This document shows positions 9,086-18,079 of a DNA stretch of 64,000 bases, piece by piece. The notes under the pieces were generated by a model, which was given only the letters and a program-made list of their open reading frames with translations, was not told the origin of the DNA and searched no databases. Origin of the DNA: JAUWVG01 sp964633715 (GTDB lineage: Bacteria > Acidobacteriota > Aminicenantia > Aminicenantales > Aminicenantaceae); assembly GCA_964633715.1 (NCBI GenBank), contig CAZWHQ010000018.1:1-64000 (forward strand). The letters run 5' to 3'. How positions within the stretch are numbered: the first letter of the stretch is position 1; every line of letters begins with the position of its first letter. The translations under genes were made by a program, and so were the position numbers.

Positions 9086-10065
9086 ATGTTTATAACAATG
9101 GAAATTCCTGAATTTGTAAGAAATAATAGGATTGCTAAAGAACTGATCCTTGTTGATGGCGCTCCTCGCTCCGGTAAATCCTTATTGGGTCAAATCATAA
9201 GCAGCTTTGAAAGAGTGGAAATTGAAAGAATGGAACCCTATCTTGAGTCCTTAGCAATCCTTTATAGTTTCAAAAAAATGTCAAAAGATGCCGCTGTGGC
9301 TTTGCTGCGTAGAGAAATAGATATGTAACTTTACGATTCGATGATTTCAAGAAATATCTATTTCAGGTTTCATGATCGAACAGGAGTATTCAAAGATGCA
9401 AATAATACCATTAAATATATTAAAAGAATGTTTAAAAAGGATGGAGAAAGTGTTTTGGAAAGAATTGAGGAGGAAAGACCCATATTTCAGCTTATGTCGC
9501 ATGATATGCTGCAAAAGGCAGAATTATTCTTTGATGCTTTTGGAAGTGGTTTGAGGATCATAGAGATTGTGCGGCATCCTGTGGACCTGATCATAGAAAT
9601 GGAGTCTCGCAGTTATGGGAGTGGTATTGGCTTAAATCCATTGCTTTGGGAATGGCGATTAAAAGCAAAGAACAGGATGTTCCGTATTATGCCTCTGGAT
9701 GGATTGACGAATACTTAAAGGCGTTTCCCATGGATCGGGTAATAAAAATAGTGCAAAATCTTACAAAAGAAATAAAGGAAAAATATGACTCATTATCTCC
9801 TTCTCAGAGGTCTCAGGTCTTTTGTATCCCATTTGAAAAATTTGTTACAACACCGGATAAATATATTGACCGGTTAGCAAAATTCATCGAGTCAGCTAGA
9901 ACCAAAAAAACAAATAAAGCAAAGGTAAAACAACGGATCCCAAGAACATTAGATCCTAATGATCACAAAAAGAAATATAATGCTATTAGGCAAAAGGCAT
10001 CCAATGAATATTTATATATATTGGAAGGCTTAGTTAATGAATACGAAAACACATATTTGAATTAA
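9086..10065 (+). pseudogene. Sulfotransferase-like gene with a stop and a frameshift
   Basis: Three fragments join into one P-loop protein of about 325 residues. Fragment 1 (9086-9328) has GAPRSGKSLLGQ, the 5'-phosphosulfate loop pattern of PAPS-dependent sulfotransferases. An in-frame TAA at 9326-9328 interrupts it, and the same frame continues from 9329 with IYFRFHDRTGVF and IIEIVRHPVDLI, which looks like the 3'-phosphate-binding stretch. Between about 9660 and 9690 the frame changes again, so that WEWRLKAK joins QDVPYYASGWIDEYLKAF. The final part runs to 10065. The two lesions make a functional product unlikely unless they are sequencing errors. An intact copy would place sulfate on the surface glycan or an intermediate. 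Confidence 0.65.
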
Positions 10066-10149
10066 TAGTGCATCAATATTGTTGTACTAACTATTTTACT
10101 CTAGAAAAGACCAATTAGCTCTCCTTGCCCTCTCATTGGATGAATAAGA

Positions 10150-11145
10150 ATGCGAGTTCTTTGGACGCACAACTTTAATACAGACCGTGATCATAATGCG
10201 GGCATTTTTATGTTTAACGCTGCTGCAGGCCTAAAAGACCTCGGTGTTGATTTGGAACTGAAATACCTTGGTAATTTGCGTTCTCCTGCGAATATTTTAA
10301 AAGTGCAAAAACATGTTAATAAAATATCTAAAGATTTTGATTTGGTTCACGCCCAGTATGGATCTGCATGTGCACTAGCAACCTCAAAAGTGAGTGTCTG
10401 CCCAAAAGTACTAACATTACGCGGTAGCGATTGGAATGCTCACTCTGCATCTTTCAATTTTCATAACTTGCATACTCGACTGGCAAAACGTATGACTCGA
10501 TGGGCAATAAAGAGATATGACCTTACTATTACTGTTTCTAATCGAATGTGTTTGGATCTACAGCAAAATTTTCCAAAAGTTTCTACTATTGCACTTCCCT
10601 CTCCAATTGACGTAGATCGTTTCGTTCCAGTAGACAAGGAACGGGCAAGACATTTACTTGGATTTCCAAATAATAAAGAGAATTGGATACTTTTCACAGC
10701 ACTGAATCCTGACAATCCAATTAAGAGATATTCGCTGGCCAGGCAAGCAGTCGATCTGGCAAACGCTAAATTGGGGAATGTAAGAATGCGAGTGGCAAGT
10801 GGTCTTGCACCATCAATACTCCCACTCTTTGTGGCTGCGTGTGACCTTATATTGTGCACTTCAGACAACGAGGGGTGGCCCAACTCAGTCAAAGAAGCTC
10901 TTGCCTGCAATTTACCCTTCATCTCCACCGACGTTAGTGATCTTCGCGAGATTGCCGATAACGAGTCAACCTGTCGAATATGCCCGCCCAATGTCACAGT
11001 ACTTGCAGAGAATATTTGTGATGTACTATCTATGCCGAGGACAGAGGACCTGCGCCGACACGTGATTGTGATGGATGTTCACACAACAAGTAAGAGGCTT
11101 TTAGATTTGTATTCGGACTTAGTTTCGCAGAACCGATCTAATTAA
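10150..11145 (+). CDS. GT4 family glycosyltransferase
   Basis: This is a GT-B glycosyltransferase of 331 residues. It begins MRVLWTHNF and has an N-terminal acceptor domain with DFDLVHAQYGSACALA, then VLTLRGSDWN. The donor domain carries CDLILCTSDNEGWPNSVKEA, whose EGWPNSVKEA loop is the GT4 E-x7-E nucleotide-sugar site. It lacks signal and membrane segments. It sits just upstream of the WbpE/WbpB genes with about 15 bases between, so it may add the uronic acid made by them. Donor specificity is not readable. Confidence 0.75.
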   Translation: MRVLWTHNFNTDRDHNAGIFMFNAAAGLKDLGVDLELKYLGNLRSPANILKVQKHVNKISKDFDLVHAQYGSACALATSKVSVCPKVLTLRGSDWNAHSASFNFHNLHTRLAKRMTRWAIKRYDLTITVSNRMCLDLQQNFPKVSTIALPSPIDVDRFVPVDKERARHLLGFPNNKENWILFTALNPDNPIKRYSLARQAVDLANAKLGNVRMRVASGLAPSILPLFVAACDLILCTSDNEGWPNSVKEALACNLPFISTDVSDLREIADNESTCRICPPNVTVLAENICDVLSMPRTEDLRRHVIVMDVHTTSKRLLDLYSDLVSQNRSN

Positions 11146-11160
11146 TGGAGAATAAAATAA

Positions 11161-12264
11161 ATGAAAATCCCATTTGTTGATATGAAGTCTCAGTATTATT
11201 CAATCAAAGCGGAAATTGATAACGCAATTTCTTGTGTTATTCAAGATTCGGCTTTTATCGGGGGAAAGTATACGAAAATTTTTGAGGAAGACTTTGCAAA
11301 ATATATCAGTGTGAATAACTGTGTTGGAGTTGGTAACGGAACAGATGCGCTTAATATTGCATTGAAGGCGTTGGGGATTTCGGATGGAGATGAGGTCATT
11401 ACTGCTTCAAACAGTTTTATCGCAACATCTGAAGCGATCACAATGACAGGCGCAAAGGTTGTGTTTGTTGATTCCAACATGGAAACTTACAACATTGATG
11501 TTGATAAAGTTGATCAAGTCATAACCGACAAAACAAAGGCCATTATTCCTGTGCATCTTTTCGGCCAACCGGCACAGATGAATGAAATAATGGATGTTGC
11601 AAAGAAACATAATCTTTTCGTCATTGAGGATGCTGCTCAGGCGCATGGAGCCGAATATCAAAGAAAGCGAATTGGCACAATTGGAGATATGGCCTGCTTC
11701 AGCTTTTTTCCCGGAAAGAATCTTGGTGCTTATGGGGATGCAGGCGCTATAGTGACCAACAATAATGAACTGGCAAGAAAGGCCAGGATGTTTGCTAATC
11801 ATGGCAGAGAAGAAAAATACAACCATGAATTTGAAGGGACCAACAGCCGTCTTGATGGTCTGCAGGCGGGAATCCTTGATGTAAAATTAAAACATCTTGA
11901 TAAATGGATTGAGCGAAGACGAACAATAGCAAAAATGTATGATGCCAGCTTAAAAGAGATCGTTATTACACCAAGTGTTTTACCCGAGGTAAAACACGTT
12001 TATCATCTTTATGTTATAAGAACAAAAAAAAGGGACAAGGTAAGAGAACTTTTAGCTGAGAAAGGGATTGCAACTGGTATTCATTATCCGATCCCACTTC
12101 CTTTTTTAAAGGCATATAGTTACTTAGGACATAAACCTGCTGATTTTCCGGTTGCCTATTCTATAAAAGATGAAATTCTGAGTTTGCCTATTCATGGCGA
12201 TATGACGGATGAACATGTTGAGTATGTTACTTCCAGTCTCAAAGATATTATGAGCAAGATTTAA
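11161..12264 (+). CDS. DegT-family sugar aminotransferase (WbpE/WlbC-like)
   Basis: This is a fold-type I PLP enzyme of 367 residues. SFFPGKNLGAYGDAG places the Schiff-base Lys at residue 186, and IEDAAQAHGA supplies the Asp that contacts the pyridine nitrogen. The usual DegT N-terminal FVDMKSQY motif is present. Together with the next gene it matches the WbpB/WbpE pair, which oxidises and then aminates C3 of UDP-GlcNAc uronic acid to give UDP-GlcNAc(3NH2)A. The ribosome site GGAG sits about ten bases before ATG 11161. The pairing is inferred from the neighbour, because DegT enzymes are hard to tell apart by sequence alone. Confidence 0.85.
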   Translation: MKIPFVDMKSQYYSIKAEIDNAISCVIQDSAFIGGKYTKIFEEDFAKYISVNNCVGVGNGTDALNIALKALGISDGDEVITASNSFIATSEAITMTGAKVVFVDSNMETYNIDVDKVDQVITDKTKAIIPVHLFGQPAQMNEIMDVAKKHNLFVIEDAAQAHGAEYQRKRIGTIGDMACFSFFPGKNLGAYGDAGAIVTNNNELARKARMFANHGREEKYNHEFEGTNSRLDGLQAGILDVKLKHLDKWIERRRTIAKMYDASLKEIVITPSVLPEVKHVYHLYVIRTKKRDKVRELLAEKGIATGIHYPIPLPFLKAYSYLGHKPADFPVAYSIKDEILSLPIHGDMTDEHVEYVTSSLKDIMSKI

Positions 12265-12282
12265 ATGAAAAGAGGAGAACAA

Positions 12283-13356
12283 GTGAAACACGATCGAAAA
12301 ATTAAATTTGCCTTAATCGGCTGTGGAGCTATTGCCAACAAACATATGATAGCCATCAACAGGCTTAATAATGCTGAAATCGTTGGCGCTTATGATATTG
12401 ATTCTTTTGCTGTGCAGGCATTTGGAGAGAAGAACTCGATTCATGCATTTACAAATGTTGAGAAAATGATTGAAAATACAAAGCCAGATGTTTTAAATAT
12501 TTTGACACCATCAGGTATCCATGCAGCAAATCTTATGGAACTTATGCATTTCAACAAACATTATGTTGTGGAGAAGCCACTGGCTCTTAGGCTTGATCAA
12601 ATTGACCGAATAATTGAGCAGTGCGATACAAGAGGAATAAAGATATTTGTGGTTCAGCAAAATCGTTTCAATCCACCTATTCAAAAACTCAAGGAAGCAC
12701 TGAAAAAGGGTCGGTTTGGGAAACTTGTATTAGGAACAGTCAGAGTTAGGTGGTGCAGACCACAGGCATATTATGACCAGAAATCGTGGCGAGGTACATG
12801 GGCAAATGATGGGGGTGTTTTCACTAATCAAGCCAGTCACCATATAGATATGCTGATATGGTTAATGGGCGGGGTTGAAAGTGTGATGGCAAAAACAGCT
12901 ACAAGACTTGTAAATATCGAGGCAGAAGATACGGGCATCGCCATTCTGAAATTTAAAGATGGCGCATTGGGCATACTTGAAGCGACAACGGCCACAAGAC
13001 CAAAAGACTTGGAAGGATCCATAAGTATACTTGGAGAGAAAGGTTCGGTTGAAGTCGGGGGATTTTTTATGAACGAGCTAAAAGTTTGGAATTTTAAAGA
13101 ATCCGATGATATGGATGCCGAAGTATGGGAAAGATTTTCAAAAGTTCCAAACGAAACGGCATGGAATCATTCCCAGTTTTATAAAAATGTGACTGAGTGC
13201 TTGATAAACGGGAAAAAGGGATTGATTGATGGTCTTGAGGGCAGAAAATCAGTTGAATTGATAAACGCAATATACGAATCAGCAGAAACAGGTAGAGAAG
13301 TTTTATTACAATTCGCCCCTAAAAAATGCAAACTTGGGATAGCAAATGATAAGTAA
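12283..13356 (+). CDS. UDP-GlcNAc uronate 3-dehydrogenase (WbpB/WlbA-like)
   Basis: This is an NAD-dependent Gfo/Idh/MocA oxidoreductase of about 357 residues. The Rossmann loop is ALIGCGAIANKH, the catalytic EKPLALR follows, and the middle carries QQNRFNPPIQKLKEAL, VRVRWCRPQAYYDQ and TNQASHHIDML, which match what I know of the WlbA/WbpB subgroup closely. It would oxidise the C3 hydroxyl of UDP-GlcNAc uronic acid for the preceding aminotransferase. The frame opens at ATG 12265, directly after the previous stop, but a strong AGAGGAG at 12271-12277 lies inside it and points to GTG 12283 as the start. It overlaps the next gene by 11 bases. Confidence 0.88.
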   Translation: MKHDRKIKFALIGCGAIANKHMIAINRLNNAEIVGAYDIDSFAVQAFGEKNSIHAFTNVEKMIENTKPDVLNILTPSGIHAANLMELMHFNKHYVVEKPLALRLDQIDRIIEQCDTRGIKIFVVQQNRFNPPIQKLKEALKKGRFGKLVLGTVRVRWCRPQAYYDQKSWRGTWANDGGVFTNQASHHIDMLIWLMGGVESVMAKTATRLVNIEAEDTGIAILKFKDGALGILEATTATRPKDLEGSISILGEKGSVEVGGFFMNELKVWNFKESDDMDAEVWERFSKVPNETAWNHSQFYKNVTECLINGKKGLIDGLEGRKSVELINAIYESAETGREVLLQFAPKKCKLGIANDK

Positions 13357-13960
13357 AACAGCAATTATTCATTCTGGTGTAAAATTGGGCAAAGGATGTG
13401 TGATAGAAGATTTTGTGATTATCGCCGCTCTCCCAAAAGGATATCGCGCGGATGAACTTAAAACTACAATCGGCGACAATGCCATAATAAGAGCAAACAC
13501 CGTTATATATGCTGGCAACAGAATTGGCAATAACTTTCAAACGGGAAATAAAGCTAATATCAGGGAGCTAAATGAAATTGGAGATTATGTTAGTATTGGG
13601 ACCTTATCGATTATTGAGCATCATGTAAAGATTGAACATAAAGTTAGAATTCACTCACAAGCCTTTATCCCTGAATATTGTATTCTTGAAGAAGGCTGCT
13701 GGATAGGCCCTAATGTGGTGCTGACAAATGCAAAGTATCCAAACAGATCAGATACCAAACATAATCTACAGGGAGTAACGATTGGAAAATACGCTGTTGT
13801 TGGGGCGAATGTGACAATACTTCCTGGGGTGAATATAAGAGAACACTCAATTGTCGGTGCAGGGAGCGTAGTGACTAAAGATGTTGCTGAAAGGTCTGTG
13901 GTAGCTGGAAATCCCGCAATACCCATTAATGATATCAGGAGTTTCTCTACTAAACATTAG
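13346..13960 (+). CDS. Left-handed beta-helix acyltransferase (WbpD-like role)
   Basis: The protein has 204 residues and is dominated by hexapeptide repeats that form a left-handed beta helix (AIIHSG, VKLGKG, then TIGKYAVVGANVTILPGV and IVGAGSVVTKDV). Such trimeric enzymes move an acetyl group from acetyl-CoA to an amino sugar. Its place directly after the WbpE/WbpB-like genes, with an 11-base overlap, suggests N-acetylation of the new 3-amino group, as WbpD does. The sequence differs from WbpD itself, so the acyl group or position could differ. Confidence 0.72.
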   Translation: MISKTAIIHSGVKLGKGCVIEDFVIIAALPKGYRADELKTTIGDNAIIRANTVIYAGNRIGNNFQTGNKANIRELNEIGDYVSIGTLSIIEHHVKIEHKVRIHSQAFIPEYCILEEGCWIGPNVVLTNAKYPNRSDTKHNLQGVTIGKYAVVGANVTILPGVNIREHSIVGAGSVVTKDVAERSVVAGNPAIPINDIRSFSTKH

Positions 13961-13967
13961 GGCCAAC

Positions 13968-15212
13968 ATGAAAGTATGGCTCATTCAAATCGGTGAAGCA
14001 CTTCCTGTACGACCAGGAATTCGCAAGCTAAGAACAGCTTATATAGCAGACGAATTAAATAGAAGAGGACATTCTGTAACGTGGTGGGCGAGTGCATTTG
14101 ATCATTTCCAGAAGAGATGGATATTCGATGATCAGACTGAGGTGAAGCTGAATGAACAACTTGTACTTAAAATTTTAAAGGGGATTGGGTACAAAAAGAA
14201 TGTTTCAATTTCTCGGCTAATTGATCATCGAATACTTGCCACAAAATTCATGCAAAATGTCACATCGATGCCCAAACCAGACATTATCGTTGCTTCCATG
14301 CCTGCCTATGATCTTTCTTACAAAGCAGTTGTATTTGCAAACAAGAATAAAATCCCAATACTGGTGGACATAAGGGATCAATGGCCGGATATATTTCTCG
14401 AAAAGATGCCATTTATTCCAAAGCCTCTCATGCGCTTTATCCTCCATCCCGATTTTAGGATGCTAAGAGAAACCATGAAGCGAGCAACCAGCATCCTTTC
14501 CATGATGGACATTCTCTTAGACTGGGGATTGGAATATTCTGAGCGGGCGAAAACATGGAGAGATAAGGTCTTTTATTTGGGATATAGTCGCCCAAACAGC
14601 ACTTCCCATCAAACTCCTTTGATTGATAAGATATTTGATAAATTAAAAGGAAAGTTCATCATAACTTTCATAGGAACTTTTGCAGAATATCACAATCCAT
14701 TAAGCCTAATAGAATGTGCAAAGAAATTGGAAAATGAAAAGGATCTTCATTTTATTCTTGCTGGTGAGGGTCATCTAATGTCAAAAATTAAAAAGAAAGT
14801 TTTCTCGTTATCAAATGTTACACTTACAGGCTGGATCGACCAAGCAGAAATCACTTCTTTACTTAAGAAGTCCCACGTTGGCGTTTGTACAACTAATAAA
14901 AAGGCTTTCTTCTTTCCGAACAAGTCTTTTGCGTATCTTTCAGAAGGGCTTCCAATTATTTCGGCTTTCCAGGGAGATTTAAAAGATATTATTGAAGATA
15001 AACAAATTGGTTTTTATTATCCTCCTATGGATGTGGAAACACTTTCAAACTATATTCTTAATCTATATAAAGATACTTTCTTGTATAAAAAGATGTCAAA
15101 AACCGCGACTGAAGTTTTCGATGAAATATTTGATGCAAAAAAGATTTATGAGAAATATTCAGATCACATTGAACTGGTGTACGAAGATTTTAGACATGCA
15201 CTTTCGGAGTAA
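13968..15212 (+). CDS. GT4-like glycosyltransferase
   Basis: This is a GT-B glycosyltransferase of about 414 residues from ATG 13968. The frame opens earlier, at 13929, inside the previous gene. MKVWLIQIGEALPVRPG and KLRTAYIADELNRRGHSVTWW form the N-terminal acceptor domain, with DIRDQWPDIFLEKMP following. The C-terminal domain has FIGTFAEYHNPLSLIECAKK, LAGEGHLMSKIKKK and a late NKSFAYLSEGLPIIS stretch. The family is the WbuB-like group of GT4 in O-antigen loci. It probably links a sugar onto the undecaprenyl-linked chain at the cytoplasmic face. The donor is unknown. Confidence 0.7.
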   Translation: MKVWLIQIGEALPVRPGIRKLRTAYIADELNRRGHSVTWWASAFDHFQKRWIFDDQTEVKLNEQLVLKILKGIGYKKNVSISRLIDHRILATKFMQNVTSMPKPDIIVASMPAYDLSYKAVVFANKNKIPILVDIRDQWPDIFLEKMPFIPKPLMRFILHPDFRMLRETMKRATSILSMMDILLDWGLEYSERAKTWRDKVFYLGYSRPNSTSHQTPLIDKIFDKLKGKFIITFIGTFAEYHNPLSLIECAKKLENEKDLHFILAGEGHLMSKIKKKVFSLSNVTLTGWIDQAEITSLLKKSHVGVCTTNKKAFFFPNKSFAYLSEGLPIISAFQGDLKDIIEDKQIGFYYPPMDVETLSNYILNLYKDTFLYKKMSKTATEVFDEIFDAKKIYEKYSDHIELVYEDFRHALSE

Positions 15213-15223
15213 GTTAGATTTTT

Positions 15224-16036
15224 ATGAAAGAAGACAATAAATTAAATTACATCTCAGTCACAGAAATTGCTGGTGACGAGGTGACGCAAGAGCAAATAGA
15301 ACGTTTATGCAATCGTTACTACTGGGCAGGCTGTTATTGTAGAAAAAAAGACGTGATTGAAGTTGCGTGTGGAACATGCCAGGGATTGGGATATTTAAAC
15401 AGTATTGCAAGAAGCCTTGAGGCTGGTGATTATTCCGAAAAAATTTTATCTATTGCGCGGCAGCATTATGGAAAGCGCATTCAATTGAGTCAATTTGATG
15501 CACAGGATATGCCGCTTAAAGATAAATCAAAAGATATAATTATTTTATTTGAAGCAATTTATTATATTCCTGATGCAGAACAATTTGCAAAGGAGTGTAT
15601 GCTGGTACTCAGATCTGGTGGAAAGGTATTAATTTCAACAGCTAATAAAGATTTATTTGACTTTAATCCAAGCCATAAGTATTATGGCGTTTTGGAACTA
15701 AATGATTTGTTTGCAAAGCATGGATTTAGAACCGATTTTTTTGGAAATACATTTATTGGTACTGTTTCGATGCGTCAGAGAGTATTGCGGCCTGTTAAAA
15801 AAATGGCAGTATCATTTGGGATTATGCCAAAGACAACTTCAGGGAAGAAGTGGCTGAAAAGGATTGTGTTTGAAAAACTATTGAAAATGTCGGCAGAAAT
15901 CGGCCCCCCAATTAAGCATAATGAGGAATATAATGGAGCTTTATACAGGGCCGATTTTGTTAAGCCAGAGAGGATTTCCTCACACAAGGCAAATACGAAC
16001 CACAAGGTGATCTATTGTGTAGCAACTTTAAAATAG
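15224..16036 (+). CDS. Class I SAM-dependent methyltransferase (paralogue 1)
   Basis: The protein has 270 residues. VIEVACGTCQGLGYL is motif I, ILFEAIYYIPDAEQF is the motif II region and LRSGGKVLISTANKDLFDF is the motif III region. It is a clear paralogue of the methyltransferase at 22895-23671. Both share an N-terminal VTEI.G segment, EVACG, the LFEAIYY element, TANKD..DFNPS and a C-terminal SF-IMPKT. Both sit at the 3' ends of sugar modules. The likely role is methylation of a sugar nucleotide or glycan. It lies 11 bases after the GT4 gene and is probably in the same transcript. Confidence 0.75.
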   Translation: MKEDNKLNYISVTEIAGDEVTQEQIERLCNRYYWAGCYCRKKDVIEVACGTCQGLGYLNSIARSLEAGDYSEKILSIARQHYGKRIQLSQFDAQDMPLKDKSKDIIILFEAIYYIPDAEQFAKECMLVLRSGGKVLISTANKDLFDFNPSHKYYGVLELNDLFAKHGFRTDFFGNTFIGTVSMRQRVLRPVKKMAVSFGIMPKTTSGKKWLKRIVFEKLLKMSAEIGPPIKHNEEYNGALYRADFVKPERISSHKANTNHKVIYCVATLK

Positions 16037-16059
16037 TGTCGCCATTTAGGAGATAGATT

Positions 16060-16269
16060 ATGATGATCTTGTTTTTGTTTGTAGCCGTTTTTTCTATTTG
16101 CGTTGTGCCAGCTCATGCCTATATTGATCCAGGAACTGGCAGTATGATATTTCAACTCGTAATAGCTATGTTTTTCAGTGTTATTTTTGCTGTAAAAACT
16201 TTTCGGAAGAAGATAATCCAGGTTTTAAAGAAACTTACCGGCAAATCGAAACAAGCGAAAGATGAATAA
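16060..16269 (+). CDS. Small membrane protein with a YIDPGTGSM motif
   Basis: The protein has 69 residues. A signal-like hydrophobic N-terminus ends in AHAYIDPGTGSM, a second hydrophobic stretch follows at about residues 25-48, and the tail is Lys-rich and cytoplasmic. Small proteins with this YIDPGTGS sequence occur in polysaccharide loci, usually beside a methyltransferase and a sulfatase-like membrane protein. Both partners are seen next to it here, the first only as a remnant. The ribosome site TTTAGGAG is good. Its function is unknown. It may be a subunit or chaperone of the downstream membrane enzyme. Confidence 0.65.
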   Translation: MMILFLFVAVFSICVVPAHAYIDPGTGSMIFQLVIAMFFSVIFAVKTFRKKIIQVLKKLTGKSKQAKDE

Positions 16270-16360
16270 CATTAAAAGTTCCTTTAGAAACCCATCAAGC
16301 TTCTTGTTTAAAAAAGACGGCATCTTCTGTAGGATACAGGTGCAAACAACAGTAAGTTAG
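16262..16360 (+). pseudogene. N-terminal remnant of a SAM methyltransferase
   Basis: An ATG at 16262 overlaps the end of the small membrane protein gene and opens 32 codons up to TAG 16358-16360. The peptide contains FRNPSSFLFKKDG, which resembles the conserved N-terminus (F-R-D-P-S-G-F-x-F plus a DG turn) of a methyltransferase family I associate with YIDPGTGS proteins. The usual continuation (RQVN..Y..DY) is not readable, because the reading frame degrades into the next gene's leader. I take it as a truncated remnant, at moderate to low confidence. Confidence 0.4.
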
Positions 16361-16413
16361 CTGTTTTGCTTCCAATAAAATTTATTTTATGGGAAGGCAT
16401 ATGTAAACTGAGG

Positions 16414-17946
16414 ATGAAGGAGAGCAATAAGCACGAATCGATTGAAACATCAGGTGAATTAGTGAATAGGAGCTGGGCTAAAAACATTCCATGGTATTTG
16501 CCGTTAGCAGCGGCTTACCCTGCCCTTAATCTGTATGCTTCAAATGTGAAAGAAACGCAGTTTCTTTCGGTTATTATTGCTATTGCTGCAATATCGCTTA
16601 TAACTTTTTTGGGATGGGTATTGGTTGGGGCAATCGTTAAGGATATTCGGAGGTCAGCGCTTCCGGTTTCAGTAGCGGTTTTATTCTTTTTTCTATATAA
16701 CTATGGAAGAACTATTTTTAGCATGGGGCATACTGTTTATCTCCCACTTCATTCTGTAATCACTCTGGTCGCAATAGGAGCTGCGTGGTTTGTTGACTGC
16801 CGGCGCGCTCAAGTTAGTCGAATTGCTAATATAGCGATGATTTGCCTAGTTTTAGGGGCTGTTCTACTAGCAGCTGGAGGCGTAATAAGGCTGAAACTTG
16901 GGCAAAAACCTACTTCAACTGAGGGAGAGAGGGCTGTGGGAGAAAAGGGATTATTCCCTAATGAAGTCAAAAAAATGCCTGATGTTTTTTGCATTATTTT
17001 GGATAGTTACGCCAGCAAAGTTGCCTTGAATAAATGGTTTGGTTTTGATAATTCAGAATTTATTAATGCTTTATCGTCCAGAGGCTTTAACATCCCAACA
17101 GTAAGTGCATCTAATTTTACAGCCACAAGAAATGCCCTGCCGACATTGCTTGGAATGGGCTATTCCGATAAAGACAGCAAGGTGCCCCGTTATCTGCAGG
17201 AAAAGGGATACAAATTTTGGTATAGTCGTTCCGTCTATGCGCTGAGTAAGAGTGCTGAATTAGCCGATCGGATATTAGGAAAAGACTATGGGACAGAGTT
17301 TTGGCACCAATTATTCTTGCAGAGTATGCTTGGTCCTTCATGGAAGACCTTCGGGGGATCATATAGAAAAGCAGTTTTGAATAATTTTAGACACCTAGAA
17401 GAAGCGCTAGAAGATTTTACTCCCAGGCCTTTGTTTATGTTTACACACATAATGGTTCCACATTCACCGTTTGTTTTTAAGGCTAATGGTCGGGCACGGT
17501 ATCTGTTGTACACGGGGAGGAGAAAAGACATCCCAAAGTTAAAATCTGCATATGTGGACCAATGTATATTTGCCAACCATAAAATATTACCGATTATTGA
17601 TGCCATAGTTTCAAGTGAACGAGGACGGAAAGCGGTTATAATTCTAATGGGGGACCACGGCCCGTTTTATCAATTATTTTCCCCTGAACCGGAAGATGGG
17701 ATAGATGCATCATGGGAGATGGTAATGTACCAAAACTTATTGGCTATAAGACTCCCAAATGGGGAGCAACAAACTCTCCCAGCTTTAACTAGCGTCAATG
17801 TGTTTCCATGGATTTTCCATATTGTGTTTAAAGATCCTTATCTACCTGTTCCTAATAAATTTTTCCGGGATTATGTGTCAAAAGAAAAAGATGTGGATGC
17901 AACTGGGACTTTGAGTCAGCAACTGGGATTTTCACCAGATAAATGA
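16414..17946 (+). CDS. Alkaline-phosphatase-superfamily (sulfatase-like) membrane protein
   Basis: The protein has about 510 residues from ATG 16414. The frame opens at TTG 16366, but an RBS-like AGGATGAAGG precedes 16414. Around four to five hydrophobic segments lie in the first 170 residues. The C-terminal domain has PDVFCIILDSYASK (first metal-site Asp), HIMVPHSPFVF and ILMGDHGPFYQ (second Asp-His pair), which is the pattern of the sulfatase/phosphoethanolamine-transferase superfamily. The domain would face the periplasm and modify the glycan or lipid with a phospho-group. The exact chemistry is not certain. It is the third member of the small-protein, methyltransferase, sulfatase-like trio, of which the middle gene is decayed. 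Confidence 0.7.
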   Translation: MKESNKHESIETSGELVNRSWAKNIPWYLPLAAAYPALNLYASNVKETQFLSVIIAIAAISLITFLGWVLVGAIVKDIRRSALPVSVAVLFFFLYNYGRTIFSMGHTVYLPLHSVITLVAIGAAWFVDCRRAQVSRIANIAMICLVLGAVLLAAGGVIRLKLGQKPTSTEGERAVGEKGLFPNEVKKMPDVFCIILDSYASKVALNKWFGFDNSEFINALSSRGFNIPTVSASNFTATRNALPTLLGMGYSDKDSKVPRYLQEKGYKFWYSRSVYALSKSAELADRILGKDYGTEFWHQLFLQSMLGPSWKTFGGSYRKAVLNNFRHLEEALEDFTPRPLFMFTHIMVPHSPFVFKANGRARYLLYTGRRKDIPKLKSAYVDQCIFANHKILPIIDAIVSSERGRKAVIILMGDHGPFYQLFSPEPEDGIDASWEMVMYQNLLAIRLPNGEQQTLPALTSVNVFPWIFHIVFKDPYLPVPNKFFRDYVSKEKDVDATGTLSQQLGFSPDK

Positions 17947-18079
17947 GGTGGGCCCTTAATCAGGATTGATCACTATTTTGTTTTAAAAAAATTCTAGACA
18001 AACCGACTGTATCAGAGCCAAATTCATTTCTTCTCATTTAATTTTTTCTACATATATTCTATCATTCAAAAATTAAGCT

